64,000 bases of DNA from Viscum album (GCA_963277665.1 OY728120.1:945115195-945179194); one strand, 5' to 3'; positions 24,105-36,900 are shown, counted from the stretch's first letter. Made by a program: numbers and translations. The notes: a model not told the origin generated them from the letters alone.

Positions 24105-25780
24105 TCTCTTTTTTATTGACTCTGTGGTATGTTCCCCAGTAAGCCTTGCCTAAAATTCACCTGCATAAGGGGCTTGTTAGCTTAAGGATGCCATTGTTTG
24201 GTCTATAGAACATGATATAGTTCTCCCAGTATAAATAATCCCCCATAATGGGTTTTTCAAATAGTGGTAACTTTATTCTTAGGACAAGCCTCTTATATCC
24301 CTTTAATAATTAATGAATATATACATGAGCCCTGTAATTTTGAGCGGTCATCCATTGTGTATTTTTCTCATATCCTTTCTCCTAACCTGAATGCCTCCCA
24401 GACTGTGGTATACATTTTCCATCTCCATATGTTCTAAGTATATTATAATTTCCTTGGTCCATTATACTACATATCATCAATTTTGATGATAATATTATGG
24501 TCCTAGTCTTATGACCTAAAACTATAGGCACCCTACTTCCTACATTTGAGTCAAACCTTTGTAGAGAGCCTATTTATCCAATTACTTGCAAATAATGACT
24601 ATAAAAACTTCTATATTCATGTACCTTTATACAAAATCTAGACTATGTAATTGGGAAGATTTGAATCTTCATAAAAATTAACCATCCTTTAGAAAATAGA
24701 AAGGAATCATTCTTGAGAGCTCCTTTATCTGAATATGCAGTATGTTCCCTAGTTGGCCTTTTATAAAATTTGCATACATAATGGGACTGTCAGCCTATGG
24801 ATTACAATTTTTGGCTATTTAGCACATTCCCTAGTTTTCCAATTATACTAAATTCCCCATAATATGTTTTTAAAATAGTATAAACTTTGTTCATGGAAGA
24901 AACCTCCTCTAAATTCCATTTTCCATTTTCCCTTGTCACTCTCTAGATCTATAAATCTTCAAATCACAACTTACAATTCTTCCTTTCTATACCAAAATAT
25001 GGTTGCACATTTCATAAAAATTATCAAGAATTTGAAAAACATCAAATAGTTGGTTATAGCTAAATACCTTAAATAAAATCCCCATAATGTCATTATTGTA
25101 TGAATTTAAACTACACATCCCCATAATGTCCTCATTGCATGACATTAAATTGCACAACCCTATAATATCCATGCTGCATGAATTTAAACAGCACAACCCC
25201 ATAATTTCCATATTGTATGACATTAAACTACACATCCCCCCAATGCCCTTGCTTCATGGCATTAAAATTCGATGCATATTTAAAAAAAATCCCTTAATTT
25301 TTTGAAGTATGACATGAAACTCCATTGAATAATGTCCTTTCATCATGACTTTAAACTACCATGAAAAATATAATAAATATCCTTTCAGAAAAATATAACC
25401 CATTAAAACATTAAATTAATGTATGAGTGGTTCCTCATTCATGGTATATATTGTCACAGATTACTACTTAATTTTTAGACAACTTCCCTTGGAAAATCCA
25501 CCCACTATGGCCTTGAGATATTCAAATCTTAAAACTCATTGTATATCTATAAAAAAATGTCCAAATTTATACAAAATCATTTACCTGACTATGTAGTACC
25601 TTCCCCCAATTAACCTTGCATAATTTCACCCACATAACAGGACTGACAGACAAAGGATTCCATTGTTTGTCCATACCACACGTTCCCTAGTAGACCCTAT
25701 ATAATATAGCCCCCATAACATGTTTTTCTAATAGTTGAATTTTAATTATTGGATGCGACCTCATATATTCTTATATTTCA
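24105..25780 (+). repeat. Three dispersed direct repeats of a roughly 200-bp module
   Basis: A module with gtatgttccc..agt, gcctt, aaaattcacctgcataa, ccattgtttg, and cccccataat followed by gtttttc occurs at about 24127-24320, 24730-24905 and 25592-25780. The copies are separated by 600 and 860 bases and are roughly 70-75% alike by eye. They lie in non-coding sequence between the Tat-like integrase and the antisense coding region. The 39-bp array sits between copies two and three. Confidence 0.65.
25080..25370 (+). repeat. Tandem repeat, about seven units of 39 bp
   Basis: Units of the form ccccataatgtc...gcatgacattaaactgcaca start at about 25080, 25119, 25158, 25197 and 25236, with two more degenerate units to about 25370. 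Open frames across it on both strands (24987-25235 minus and 25087-25305 plus) are periodic artefacts of the array. The attaaact core matches the family at 21165-21345. From 25781 to 26400 I see no gene and no repeat. Confidence 0.8.
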
Positions 25781-26399
25781 AATATTATATTTTTTGAACA
25801 AAAAATTCATGACTCAAGATTCCCATAAGATATATCTAATGTAAAATATATCAGGACATTCCTTTCTATCAAGCCTTGTTTGGGTTTTAATTTCAAAATT
25901 CATGGTCAAAGTTGTCTAAAAAAACTACTAGCATTATAAGTCCAACATGCATGATATTAAAAATCCAACAAAAGAGACATAATATTCACAAGGTTGAATA
26001 CACCCAAAGGGAACTCAAGTGAAAAAGTCGAGTGTCAGCTCACTATACCTACACTCTATAGGTTCTAGTAAATATCGATTAGTTAAAAAGATAAAAGATA
26101 CAATGTTTCTAGGTTTTTCCATATGACCCTTGAAACAATGAAACTAAACATACTATGCCCATTAGATTAGGTAAATATTAGTTCACATTCCATCCTTATC
26201 ATTTTAATTATGATTATCCTATATGAATAAGTAATGTTATGGAAATCATCATCAACATTACAATTAAAAATAGGGATTAAGACAAAGATGATTAGAAACA
26301 AAATTATTATCATTTATGAGAAATATAGTCCCTAGAGGAACATCCATAAATTTGAGAATCTCTTTTATAAATCACAATATTCCATCAATATACCTTTTA

Positions 26400-29300
26400 A
26401 TTTTTTTGAATGGCCTCTTGGGCCCCATTAGCCACATGTTGAAGTTCATATAGTCAACCATCCTCATTCTCCCTGGACCAAATAAATGTGTCCTTAGCAT
26501 CTGCAATGGATTTTCCCCATATTTTTTGGATTACTCTATTTTTTAATGAAGCTGATCAAGTTACTTTGTTGCAATAACCAACTCTTTCTAAAGATGCAAC
26601 ACTTGAATAGTATTCTCATTAGCATCCTACCTAAATGTTTCCAACTTTGAAGAATGACTGGACACAGCTTGAGATAATGCTACTCAAAATTCATCAATGT
26701 TTTCAAGAAGAATGGATTTTATTAGATCATATCAAAGTTTTTTCTCTTTATCCCACCTTTGAATGGTCTTTTTCACCATAGTATGGATTACAAGGTAATC
26801 TAAACCTCTGAATCCTAAAATATTTAATAACATTGAGAGTTTTGGCTTTCATGAAGGCAGTTCCTCAGAGGATGTTTCAGAGATAATAATCAATATATCT
26901 CACCTAGAATTATGATGTGCAAGGTGAAGATATTTATTCAACTCTAGATCTTATTCATAACCACTATCATAAGGAGGAATGTAATCTGGGATTAATGCAC
27001 TTAATGAAGAAACCCATTCTACTCCCTCATGAATAGAAACTACTTGGCCTCCCAATGCTGGTTGAGTTGATGCAGAAGCTTCACCTTTAGACTAATCCAT
27101 AGAATTGGATAATATGACATGATAAATCAATGTCATAGTTATCTTCAAAATAATCGATTGATTGTACATAATCAAAATGGTTGGTAACCATTACCTAACA
27201 AAAGATCATCAGCCAAAGAAGGCTCTACCCCAACTTTCCCAGCCTTTGTAGTTTTTGGTTGGCACCTCTTAATGGGGGATACATTCTTGAAGCTACATAG
27301 GATTCTCTAGATGAGCCTCAAGAATATTTTCTGTTTCTTGTTTAACCTGATCTAGATCCTCCTCAATAGTGGGATTGACCATAATATCAATGTCTCATCT
27401 AGAAACCATCATTATAAAATCTTCTATATATGGATCATCACATTCCAACCAACTATATTTAGGGAATATGGCATAATAATATTTTTTCGGAAGACAATAA
27501 AAACTAACATCTATTTGGTTCTATATAAATAACATCAATTTCTTCTATATTATTAGTCATATTAGAATCATATAATAATTATTCAAAAGACATTCCAAGA
27601 TTCATCATAGATTCCAATTGAATCTGAAGACCTATGTTAGTATCACCCATGGGAGAACTTGGATCGGTAGGTTTATGACCCTCCTTCGAAAACTTTAGAC
27701 CCTAAAATGTATCCTCATTGACAGCTACTGGTCCAGCATCAGTTATCACATGATTTCCATTGCATGTGATGAACCTAAAATGTTTTAAAAATGGAAGTTG
27801 GTTTTTGTTGGACATAGAATATCATGAAGCAATTTTGGCAGACCAGATGCCTCCTCTCTCACAATAGCAAGGATAAGAGAAGTTCTGATAGAAGATATTG
27901 TTTTCCCTGTCCTATATTACTCCTCAATAAAAGGATCTTCTTTATTAGAAGTAATTTTCACTTGATCAAGATTTCCCTCTACGGTTACCAGAGGCTCATT
28001 CGCAACATCCCTTAGAGATGAACTGTGTAACGATGAGAGTCATGGGATTCACGAAGGTACTTCCTCGAAAATATTTCATGGATAAGATTCCATATATCAT
28101 TTCAAGAATTATGACATGCATTTCAAAGAGAATTATGAAACTCTACATATGATTCAAAATAACTTTCATATGGAAGAATGAACTCTGGAATTAATATATA
28201 TAAAGAAGTTCCCTATTTTGATCCCTCCTGAATAGTGGTTGTCTGTCCTCACAATTCTGGTTGAGATGATGCAGAAGATTCTCCTTCTTACCTAGCCATA
28301 AAAGATAATGATTAGACATGATAAAATAAGTTCATTTTAAGCATCAATATAATGGAAAGACTGGGCATAATCACAGTGGTTGGTAACCCTAATGTAACAA
28401 TAGGTTAGCATCCTGTGAAGACTCCTCCCCAACATTCCCAGCCTCAATAGTTTGGGTTGACACCTCTTGGTGGGGGATACTTTCATGAACCAACATAGTA
28501 TTATCTATATGAACCTCAGTAATATTTAACATTTCATGGTTCACCTGAGCCATATCATCCTCAATCATGGGATTGACAGTAATATCTATGTCTCTTCTAT
28601 GAACCATCACTATAGAAGATTCATTAGATGATGTTTCGCATTCTAACCAATTGTGGTTATGAACTCAAGAAAAAGAATATTGATTACATGGACAATAAAA
28701 ACTCACATCCATTTGGTTCTTTATAATTAACTTCAATTTCTTCAAGAGTCTTATGGATTTTAACTTGTTATAACACTTATTCCATAGACATGCCAAGATT
28801 CATCGAAGATTCCAATTACATCCCAAGCCCCATGTTAGTCTTGCATGAGGGAGAACTTGGAGAAATTGGCTCATTACCCTCCTTTAATGACATTAGACCC
28901 CGAATAGTATCCTCAGTGACAACCGATAGGTCAACATCACATATCTTAGTATTTTTCATTGTCTGTGAAAAATATGAAATATTTCAGAAATGGTGGTCAT
29001 TTGTTGTTACACATATCTTCTAATGAATCCCCTATTACATAATAGATTCCTACTCTCTCACAGTAGTAGGGATATGAATAGTGGTGAGAGTAGATTTTGT
29101 CATCTCTAAAATAGATGAATCTCCATTCATGGAAGGTGATTCATTGGTAATAATTTCCACTTTATTAGAAGTTCCCTCCTAGGTTCATAGATGATCATTC
29201 GTAACTTCCATTAGTGATGACATATAAGAAGTTCAAACAATTCCAATATGATTAAACAATTTTTATTGATTAATTTGATATTAATACATATAGGAAGACT

Positions 29301-29560
29301 TAATGTTGTTGATAAAGCATTTAGCCACAACTTTATTTTGTTTTTGTCTTGGCTTCTTTTCTATTTTGTGGGGACTAGAATCATCATCTACAAAAATAGG
29401 TATTGTTGACTGAAATACTACTTCAATTTCAACTTACATTGCCTGTTGTCTTGAAGATATCTCTCCAGATTCATGGAGTGACGTAGGAACCCCATTCACA
29501 GTACCACCAGAGTTATATCATGGTAATGGAACATTAGTTGATTTTCCCTTATCCAACTAA
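26400..29560 (-). pseudogene. Antisense extra coding region of the Tat-like element, 3' half
   Basis: Read on the minus strand from about 29555, translation in shifting frames gives a region with a basic tract near 29360 (KIEKKPRQKQNK). An acidic region follows, kept open at 28610-28389 (73 codons, including HRRDIDITVNPMIEDD). A helical, charged tail that could form a coiled coil runs down to about 26400. The central part is tandemly duplicated (next entry). Stops and frameshifts are frequent, so it is dead. I do not recognise a protein family. Additional ORFs, some antisense to pol and placed between integrase and the 3' LTR, are known in Tat-lineage elements such as Grande. Position and orientation fit that description. 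The 5' half lies at 39631-42086 beyond the copia insertion. Confidence 0.5.
26840..29235 (-). repeat. 1.2-kb tandem duplication (two copies)
   Basis: Copy one (about 26840-28037) and copy two (about 28038-29235) align along their whole length with an offset of 1196-1199 bases. Anchors are gttgag(t/a)tgatgcagaag at 27061 and 28260, cat(t/g)ccaagattcatc at 27591 and 28789, and cattcg(c/t)aac at about 27999 and 29195. The encoded minus-strand protein is repeated too: DIDIMVNPTIEEDLDQV in copy one against DIDITVNPMIEDDMAQV in copy two. Copy one has more stops. Confidence 0.85.
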
Positions 29561-29637
29561 AATTTAAGATGGTGCATACCCTAATTAATAATGTTTTAAA
29601 TAATTAGAAATGGATAATCAGAAAATAATATGAGAAT

Positions 29638-29642
29638 AAGGA
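29638..29642. repeat. Left target-site duplication AAGGA of the copia element
   Basis: AAGGA here and at 39626-39630 flank the copia LTRs exactly. Confidence 0.85.
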
Positions 29643-31584
29643 TGTTTCATTTGGTAACCTAGAACTAACTGTGCTGTACTTTATTCATTAATAAATACCT
29701 TATTACATATTGATTGTTCTTCTGCATAAAAATTCATGTTATAATGTCCAAATTATAGTTGTTGCATTAAAGGTCCATAGCGGATCCCTTATATGAGGAG
29801 AAACTAGAAGTGAAATAACGCTATTCTTGAATATATGTTCTATGGCCAGATAATGTTATTTGAGGGACACAAATAATACATTCCATTAGGGGTGAGGACC
29901 CATAAAACATTGAGGCACCTTATCATGTTGTGCGCCTTTGGTAATATCCAAGAGGATATTATGAGAATGAGACATGCCAGTAGGAAATACTCATTACATA
30001 GTGTCGATGGATGTTCTTATCTACAGATGAGTTCATTGGTACTTAGACTTTAATATTATTATTAATGGCAATAACAACTCGGGCACTTTGATGTATTCAC
30101 AAAAACTATGACGGCATACTGTTCATTGCGAGGTAAGATAAGTTGGGTTCATAATGAGTGATATTTCCTTAATAGATAATGCAAGAAAGGATTGGTCCCA
30201 TTTGTTCCATAATGGAAGTAGATATCTCAGGGCTGTCGATGGAATTGATATAGCCTAAATAAATCCATGTCCATGGTAAGGAATTGGCATATTCAATTTC
30301 AGAATGTCAAATAAATAATAATTGAGCACATGGGTTGATGGTACTCGCATGAAACCCAATTGATTTGAGATATCAAGACAAATGGATTAAATTAAATGGT
30401 AATCATTCGTATGAGGTGACGCGTCATTGCAACATTAAATTCTTTCTATATGGGAACCTTGGCATGTTTCTAGACGCTAACCTTGGACATTAGGCAGGCT
30501 CTGCCTTATGCCACTGAAAAAGAGTCCTAGAGGGTCACACACTCAGTGTGTCCATGTATCTCAGTTAAATATTTATTTAACATGATAAATAAAGAATATT
30601 CCCTATTTTGGTTTAATAAATATATAAGGGTGCCTGATCTTGTTTATTTCGACACTAGTTATTCGAAGGAATATATTATAAGAGAAATAATATATTTATT
30701 AGCGAGTAATGTAGTGATATTGATCTTGTAAATAGATATAAATTATTCACGGTTTAATAAATGTGGTGGAGAAAATAAATAAATATAGAAAAAATAAAAG
30801 TACATGCCATGTATATTAAATATACATGTCGTATATTTTTTTCTAAGAATTTATGAGAAATAAATATTATTTATTTAATTAAATAATATTAGGTGTAATT
30901 CTCTAGGTGTATGTTAGGTAATAATATTATTCAACTGCTATTATTATACATGGGGTATTATGAAGAATTAAGTGAAATGGATAAATGATTTCGGGTAATC
31001 AATTCATTTTATTATTCTATTTAATTAAAAATCCGAATTATATATATCTCATTAGCCTAGCCATTTTTTTGGTTGTGCACAACAAGTTTGAAAAACCTCT
31101 CAATCCAACAGAGAATTATTTTTCCACTGAGAACGTTCTCAAGCTACGAGAGAGAGAGATCCACATCCACCAGATCAAGGCGATCGAAGGCAGACATCGC
31201 AAGTGAAGGATCTTCCGCGCTAGCACCCGGATATCCCTTCGGTGACGTCCAGAGATATGTAGAGCACATGTGGATCACTGTTATAGAAATCCTACACTTG
31301 GATTCTATGACGCAACGACGGATCACATCTGATCATGACCGGAAACATCAACGAAGAAATAATTCCATAAAGGTAATTTTTGTCAATTAGTTAAATTATT
31401 TATAAACAACTTATAATTATCCTATTTATGGTTCTAGGACTTCCCACTTTCTATTTCATTCTTTTTTATATTCTGAAGATTCGGCATTTTATTATTATGA
31501 AGTATCTCAGATTGATAGTTATTAACACTAAAATTAATGTTGGGTAAATACACTAATGTGTTTTACCTGCGCCCTGAACCTACA
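29643..31584 (+). repeat. 5' LTR of the copia element
   Basis: It begins tgtttcatttggtaac (the 3' LTR has tgttggagtttgtgtc) and ends gaacctaca. It includes a TATA-like stretch near 30618-30630 and two palindromic motifs at 30801-30813 and 30823-30835. A CpG-rich patch lies at about 31120-31340. An open frame of 105 codons (31073-31390) covers that patch but is not kept in the 3' LTR. Confidence 0.9.
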
Positions 31585-32209
31585 AGTGATATCAGATGGA
31601 GTCAAATCATTGATTATAATTATTTAGTTTTTTGTTGGTGATTTATGCATTTAATATTTTATTTGTTTCAATTCAATTTAATCACTCTTTAAATTAGAAT
31701 CTCAAGATCTCTTCCTACTCTCTCGTTTCCCGTTCACCTTACAGAAACAAATTTTTCTTTTATTTTTTTATAAAATAAAATAGAGGATCTCATCCGGAGG
31801 TGTCAAACGTTCCTGGACGTACAAAACCAAAATACACGTCGTGTAGTCAGAAGTACATGTCATGTAGTCTTGGTTCAATTCATTGGACTGGTCTGCCAAA
31901 TTAGGTTGTGTGTTGGAGTCTGCCTAAGTCATAAATGACACTATGTGTTGACCAGGAATATGTGGGACACTATTTCTGGATTACATGTCGTGTGGTCCAC
32001 GGAACATGGCATGTAGTCCCTTCAGGCTAGGGTTGGACCGTATACCCCATACACCACTTTCCCGGCTTGAAACCTTGTAACGCAGATACTACACAGTGTG
32101 TGTCCCACTAAACATGCAATGTACTCCAAAAATTTCCGGAGTACATCTACACGCCATGTCCCCGGGCGTGTACTATGGATGGACGGTGAAAAAAATTACA
32201 TGCCATGTA
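30801..32209 (+). repeat. Recurring 13-bp palindrome TACATGYCATGTA in LTR and leader
   Basis: Exact or near copies lie at 30801-30813, 30823-30835, 31833-31845, 31854-31866, 31982-31994, 32003-32015, 32111-32123, 32148-32160 and 32197-32209. The 3' LTR has the pair at 38854-38866 and 38876-38888. Several leader copies are followed by gtc or gtt. The motif is nearly self-complementary. Confidence 0.7.
31587..31598 (+). other. Primer-binding site of the copia element (degenerate)
   Basis: tgatatcagatg, two bases after the LTR end, resembles TGGTATCAGAGC with changes. The leader from here to 33783 is 2.2 kb without a convincing gene. The short frames at 32098-32307 (plus) and 32802-33026 (minus) look like chance. 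Confidence 0.6.
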
Positions 32210-33783
32210 GTTTGGAACTAAATTTCATGTACTCATCCAAATTAAACAGATTTATTAAAATTTATTATTATATTATAAAAACCCTTGAGATGTGTACCAT
32301 AGTGTAGGCATATAGCTGAGGCATAACACGTGATAGGTGTTTCATATATATGTGTATAATTTAACATCTCCATAATGTTCATTTCAACTCATTGGGTAGT
32401 TATGAATGGGAATTCAACAGGTTTCCTCCAAGGAAAAAGTTATGTACAAAGATAATTTAAAATGAATTTATTTGTTTAAAATTATGATGGATGAGAATCT
32501 TAAACAAATTCAAAAAAGGGGTTTAAGATAAATGAATTGATTAATTAATGATAATTAATTGATTCGGGCATGATTTTTCTTAAATAAGAATGATAAAAAA
32601 ATGGTATTCTACTTTTATTTATGCATAAATATCATTGCATGTATGGATGATCATGAGCTAGACTAAGACCTTTGTAATTTAATGGTTTCTTTTAATTAAT
32701 TTATTTATACTAAATTTGTTGGCCTACGATCCTTATCCTTATTAATATGTAGGGTCTGTGGGCCAAAGGTTTCTTTTATGTAAAACCCCCTTTTTTATTC
32801 CTCACCTGCATGTGAGATAACTGCATATGTATTGGATGGAGCTCCCAATCAAGTGGAGGAGGCTCATGTCAAGAGCCAAGGTGACACCAATCCAAGTAGA
32901 TACAAAGGTGGACAGATGGAAAGTTGTAAACACGAACCCGAAAGGTTCATGGTTTTTCTCACATAGGTATTGGGTTAGTTTACCAACCTCCAGATAAACT
33001 AACCAATAGAACAATCTCATGATCATACCATTTATTTTAGTTCTGTTAGTTGCATGGTTTATTTATTGTGAGTGTGTTGTCACGATCACACAATTAATGA
33101 ATTAAACAAGCTTGCAAGATGGACCTAAAATAACACCGGCTTATTCGTATATATTATCTTATACATGGTTAATCACAAAGGTATATCTCACTTAATATTA
33201 ACAAGAATGTAATCCAAGATAATAAAATGGAAATTTACGTATAAGGAGAAAATATCTCAAAGAAATATTAAGTCAGTATATCCTTCCATAATCTTGGTTA
33301 GAATCGAACCATAGTTTCAAATTGCTTGACCAACGCTAGTTGGGGTGCATTCAATTATCGGGGAATTCTAAATTCAAGGTTTTGGGTTGACATGACATGG
33401 ATCGCATCAAGGGTTGACTACCACAACAGGACTTGGTTTAACTAAGATGCAATGGTTGAAGAAATCAAAAATAAAAGGATTTCGGGGTTGGGGAGTCCAC
33501 TCAACGGATCAAGGAGAAGCGAGTTGATGTAGTTGGCATTTGGAATGCCTACCTAAAACCCATAAAGTTTCTTGACCAACCCTAGTTGGGGTAATGCAGA
33601 GGGAAATTTGGATCCTTTCCACTAGAATATATATGCAACAAAATTTTCTAAAGTCAATTGTGAGGGCTATTGGATTTCGATAAAATAGTGGGAGACTAAT
33701 AAGTATTAAATTTTTTATTCGTCTTAGTATTCTAATAAAGTACTAAAACTTTGAACATCTTAATTTGTAGAAACGACAAGAAA

Positions 33784-34590
33784 ATGACTTCAAACATATC
33801 ATTTTGATCCATACTTGAGAAGGAAAACCTTCTCACCAACACCAATTTCCAAGAGTGGCAGAGGCGTTTACGCGACATCCTTTTCCACGAGAGGAAATTC
33901 TATGTGCTGGAAGACCCTGTTCCAGTTACACCTAGGAAACATGGCATTGATGATGAACTATCTATTTATATGAAACATATGTATGATTCCATAGATTTCC
34001 AATGTTTTTTGCTATCAATCATGACTATTGACCTCTTGAATCAACATGAAAATATGGACGTGTATAGCATGATGTCTCACCTTACGGATCTATACAAAGA
34101 GAAGTCGAGACATGAGAGATATGAGATCTCCAATGATTTGTTTACAACTAATCATGGAGAGTCTACACTAGCTGGGCCTCATATAGTCTAGATCATTGGC
34201 TACATTGAACGCCTGGACATCATAGGGATTAAGTTCCTGGATGAGTTGCGTACAGATCTCAACCTATCATCATTGCCCAAGACCTTCTCTAGCTTCATTG
34301 TCATCTACAACATGAGAAACAATGAGAAGAGTCTATTAGAACTTTTGACCTTAATTTTCTAGGTATATAAAGACATGGGGCGTGAGAAACCCGCAGTTCT
34401 AATGGTGAATAAGAAAAGGAAGGACAAGGCAAAGGGTCTAATGATTTATAAACGGTCTAAATCCCCCAAGTGACGTCCCTCCCAGAAGGGGAAGATCCAG
34501 AGGCAGGGAAAGGAATGGGAGGTGGTATGTTTGGAATGTGTCGAGCAAGGCCACTGGAAGATGAAGTGCACCCAAAAGTATGGTGGCGCT
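33784..34590 (+). pseudogene. gag: Copia gag with CCHC knuckle
   Basis: Starts at the ATG at 33784, which opens the frame shared with most of pol. A tract with a conserved tryptophan (NFQEWQRRLRDIL) appears near 33850. The zinc knuckle CLECVEQGHWKMKC is at 34528-34569, with the exact CX2CX4HX4C spacing that binds nucleic acid. In-frame stops lie near 33805, 34189, 34360 and 34471, so no functional product is expected. Gag would form the virus-like particle around the element RNA in the cytoplasm. Gag and pol are one reading frame here, as is usual for copia. Confidence 0.85.
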
Positions 34591-35950
34591 AAAGGTGTGT
34601 TTGTTATCGTGTATAATATTTCCATTTCGACACATTGGGTATTAGATATAGCTTGTGGGGCTCAAATATGTATTCAAATTCTAGAAAAATGTATATTTAG
34701 AATTATTTCTTGAGGAGAGGTGGATATTTGAGATTCCAATTGTGTGAGGCTCGCTATGTTTTCCATTGGTGATTACCATCTCTCATTGCAGACTGGGATG
34801 ATTTTGGTTTTACGTAAAAGTTATTATGTGCCTAGTGTTACCAAGAACATTATTTTTGTATCTTGTTTAGATATAGATGGATTTATTTTCATGTTTGGAA
34901 ATATGGGATTTCTCTTTTATAAGAACAATGTATGTTTTGGAATGGTGCATTTAAATAATGGTTTTTCTGTATTAAATTATGAAAACCAAGTGTTGGCAAT
35001 CGATAATGAAATAGACTCACATGACTCATACATCACCCAGTTGTGGCATCACCATCTCAGTCATGTAAACGAGAAGCGCTTGACAAAGCTCTTCCAAGAT
35101 GGATATTTAGACTCTATTGAGCTAAAACCACATGATAGATGTCACACTTGTTTGTAGGGTAAAATGACCAAGCCACCTTTTGGTGGACAGGGTGAAAGGG
35201 CCACAGTGCTTCTAGGATTAGTGCACATGGATGTGTGTGGACCATTTCTAATAGAGCCTAGAGGTGGATATTCTTACTTCATTACTTTTACTTAAGATTT
35301 GAGTAGATATGGATATTTCTACTTAATGTAGTATAATTCAAAAGCCTTAGAGTAATTTAAGGAATTCAAGAATGAAGTGGAGAATCAGCCTCGAAAGAAG
35401 ATAAAGAAGCTTCAATCTGATCGAGCTGGAGAATATCTGACCCAAGAGTTCATCGATCATCTACGGGAGTCTGGGATTCTATCTCAGCTCACTCCTCCTT
35501 ATACACCACAGTGGAATGGTGTTTGTAAAAGGAGGAATCACACCTTGTTGGACATGTTGAGGTCGATGAAGAGTCATGCAGATCATCCATTATCCTTTTG
35601 GGGATGTGTATTATAGACTACAACATTCAAATTAAATCAAGTACCATTCAAGGAGGAAAATGGAATTCCCTCCAAGTTATGGAATGGAAATAAACCCATT
35701 TTTTCGTACACACGTGTATGGGGATGTGAGGAATTTTTTATGGCCTTCTCAGGCAACAAACTAGCACCCTGGGGCACAAGGTGTATCTTTATAGGATATC
35801 CTAAAGAAACAAAAGGATAGTACCTATATAACCCTTTAGAATATAATGTGACTGTCACCAGGAAAACCGTCTTTCTTGAGAGGGATCACATACTCAGAAA
35901 AGATAGTGGGAGCAAGATTTACTTCGACGAAGTTGATGCTCAAGATACAC
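34591..35950 (+). pseudogene. pol: Copia protease and integrase regions
   Basis: The protease active-site block reads HWVLDIACGAQIC at about 34633-34671, with the aspartate kept but the next residues altered. The integrase zinc-binding domain is visible near 35041-35155 (LWHHHLSHVNEKR, then CHTC). The core follows with HMDVCGPF (first aspartate, about 35224) and KLQSDRAGEY (second aspartate, about 35418). The third catalytic position, normally the E of a GV.ERRN block, is lysine here (GVCKRRN, codon 35527-35529), a G-to-A change that would abolish catalysis. In-frame stops include those at about 34711, 35155, 35293 and 35614. Integrase would insert the cDNA into nuclear DNA. Confidence 0.85.
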
Positions 35951-36900
35951 ATGAGTTGGTACAGGAACAAGTTGCACTGGTCCCCGTGGAAGAGGTTCCA
36001 GAAACACAAGTACTGTGTAGGAGCTCAAGAGAGGTAATGGAACTAGAGATATTATTTTTCCTAGTCATCGATGATGGTGAATCATTTTTGTTGGAAAATG
36101 ATGAACCTCTATCCTACAAGGAAGCATTAGAAAGCTCAGAACCTACAAGATGTCTTAAAGCTACGAATTCTGAGATGGATTCAATGTATTAGAACCAAGT
36201 CTAGGTTTTGGTCGATGAGCCAATTGATGTAAAGCCTATTAGATTCAAATGGGAATTAAAAATAAATTTGGACATAGATGGTCAAGTTAGCACCTATAAA
36301 GCAAGGCTAGTGGCTAAAGGATTAAGACAACATCAAGGAATTGACTATGATGAAACCTTCTCATCATTTTCCATGTTTAATTCTATAATAATCATAGTTG
36401 AAATAGTAGCTTACCATGACTACGATATTTGAAAAATGGATGCCAAAAACAACATTACTTAATGGTAACCTTCATGAAGATGTTCATACGACACAACCAT
36501 AAGGGTTTGTGACACAAGGTGAAGCCAAACGGGTTTGCAAGTTGCAGAAATCAATTTATTGATTAAAGAAAACATCCAGGTCGTGAAACATTCAAATTGA
36601 TGAATCCATAATGGAATTTGGTTTCATTAAGAAAGAATGTGAGCCATGTGCTTATAAGTGGTTTAGTGGGATTGTGGTCATTATCCTAGTAGTATATGTT
36701 GATGACATATTCCTTATTGGAAACGATATACCAGTCTTACAGTCAGTTAAGGACTGGTTGAACAACTATTTTTCCATGAAGGACTTGGGTGAGGCAGCCT
36801 ACATTCTATGGATCAAGATCATTTGTGAAAGATCCAAAAGGATTCTTGGACTAAGTCAGGGTACATACATTGACCATACACTAAAGTGATTTAGTATGGA
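35951..36900 (+). pseudogene. pol: Copia reverse transcriptase
   Basis: The motifs run in the normal order: PIRFKWELKINLD at about 36235-36273, YKARLVAKGLRQHQGIDYDETFS at about 36295-36363, a frame change between 36432 and 36611, then the catalytic VVYVDDIFLIG with YVDD at 36695-36706, and MKDLGEAAYILWIKI downstream. The YVDD box is intact. The palm segment with the first catalytic aspartate is degraded around 36433-36600 (KMDAKNN remains). Stops and the frameshift make it inactive. Confidence 0.9.

Noticed and set aside
24987..25305. Repetitive frames on both strands with a periodic peptide
   Set aside because: Produced by the 39-bp repeat, whose period is a multiple of three.
21165..25370. 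Possible CRISPR-like array (regular short repeats)
   Set aside because: Repeats are contiguous and diverged with no unique spacers, in plant DNA.
31073..31390. 105-codon + strand frame, relatively GC-rich
   Set aside because: Lies wholly in the copia 5' LTR and just beyond; the frame is broken in the 3' LTR copy, so it is LTR sequence, not a gene.
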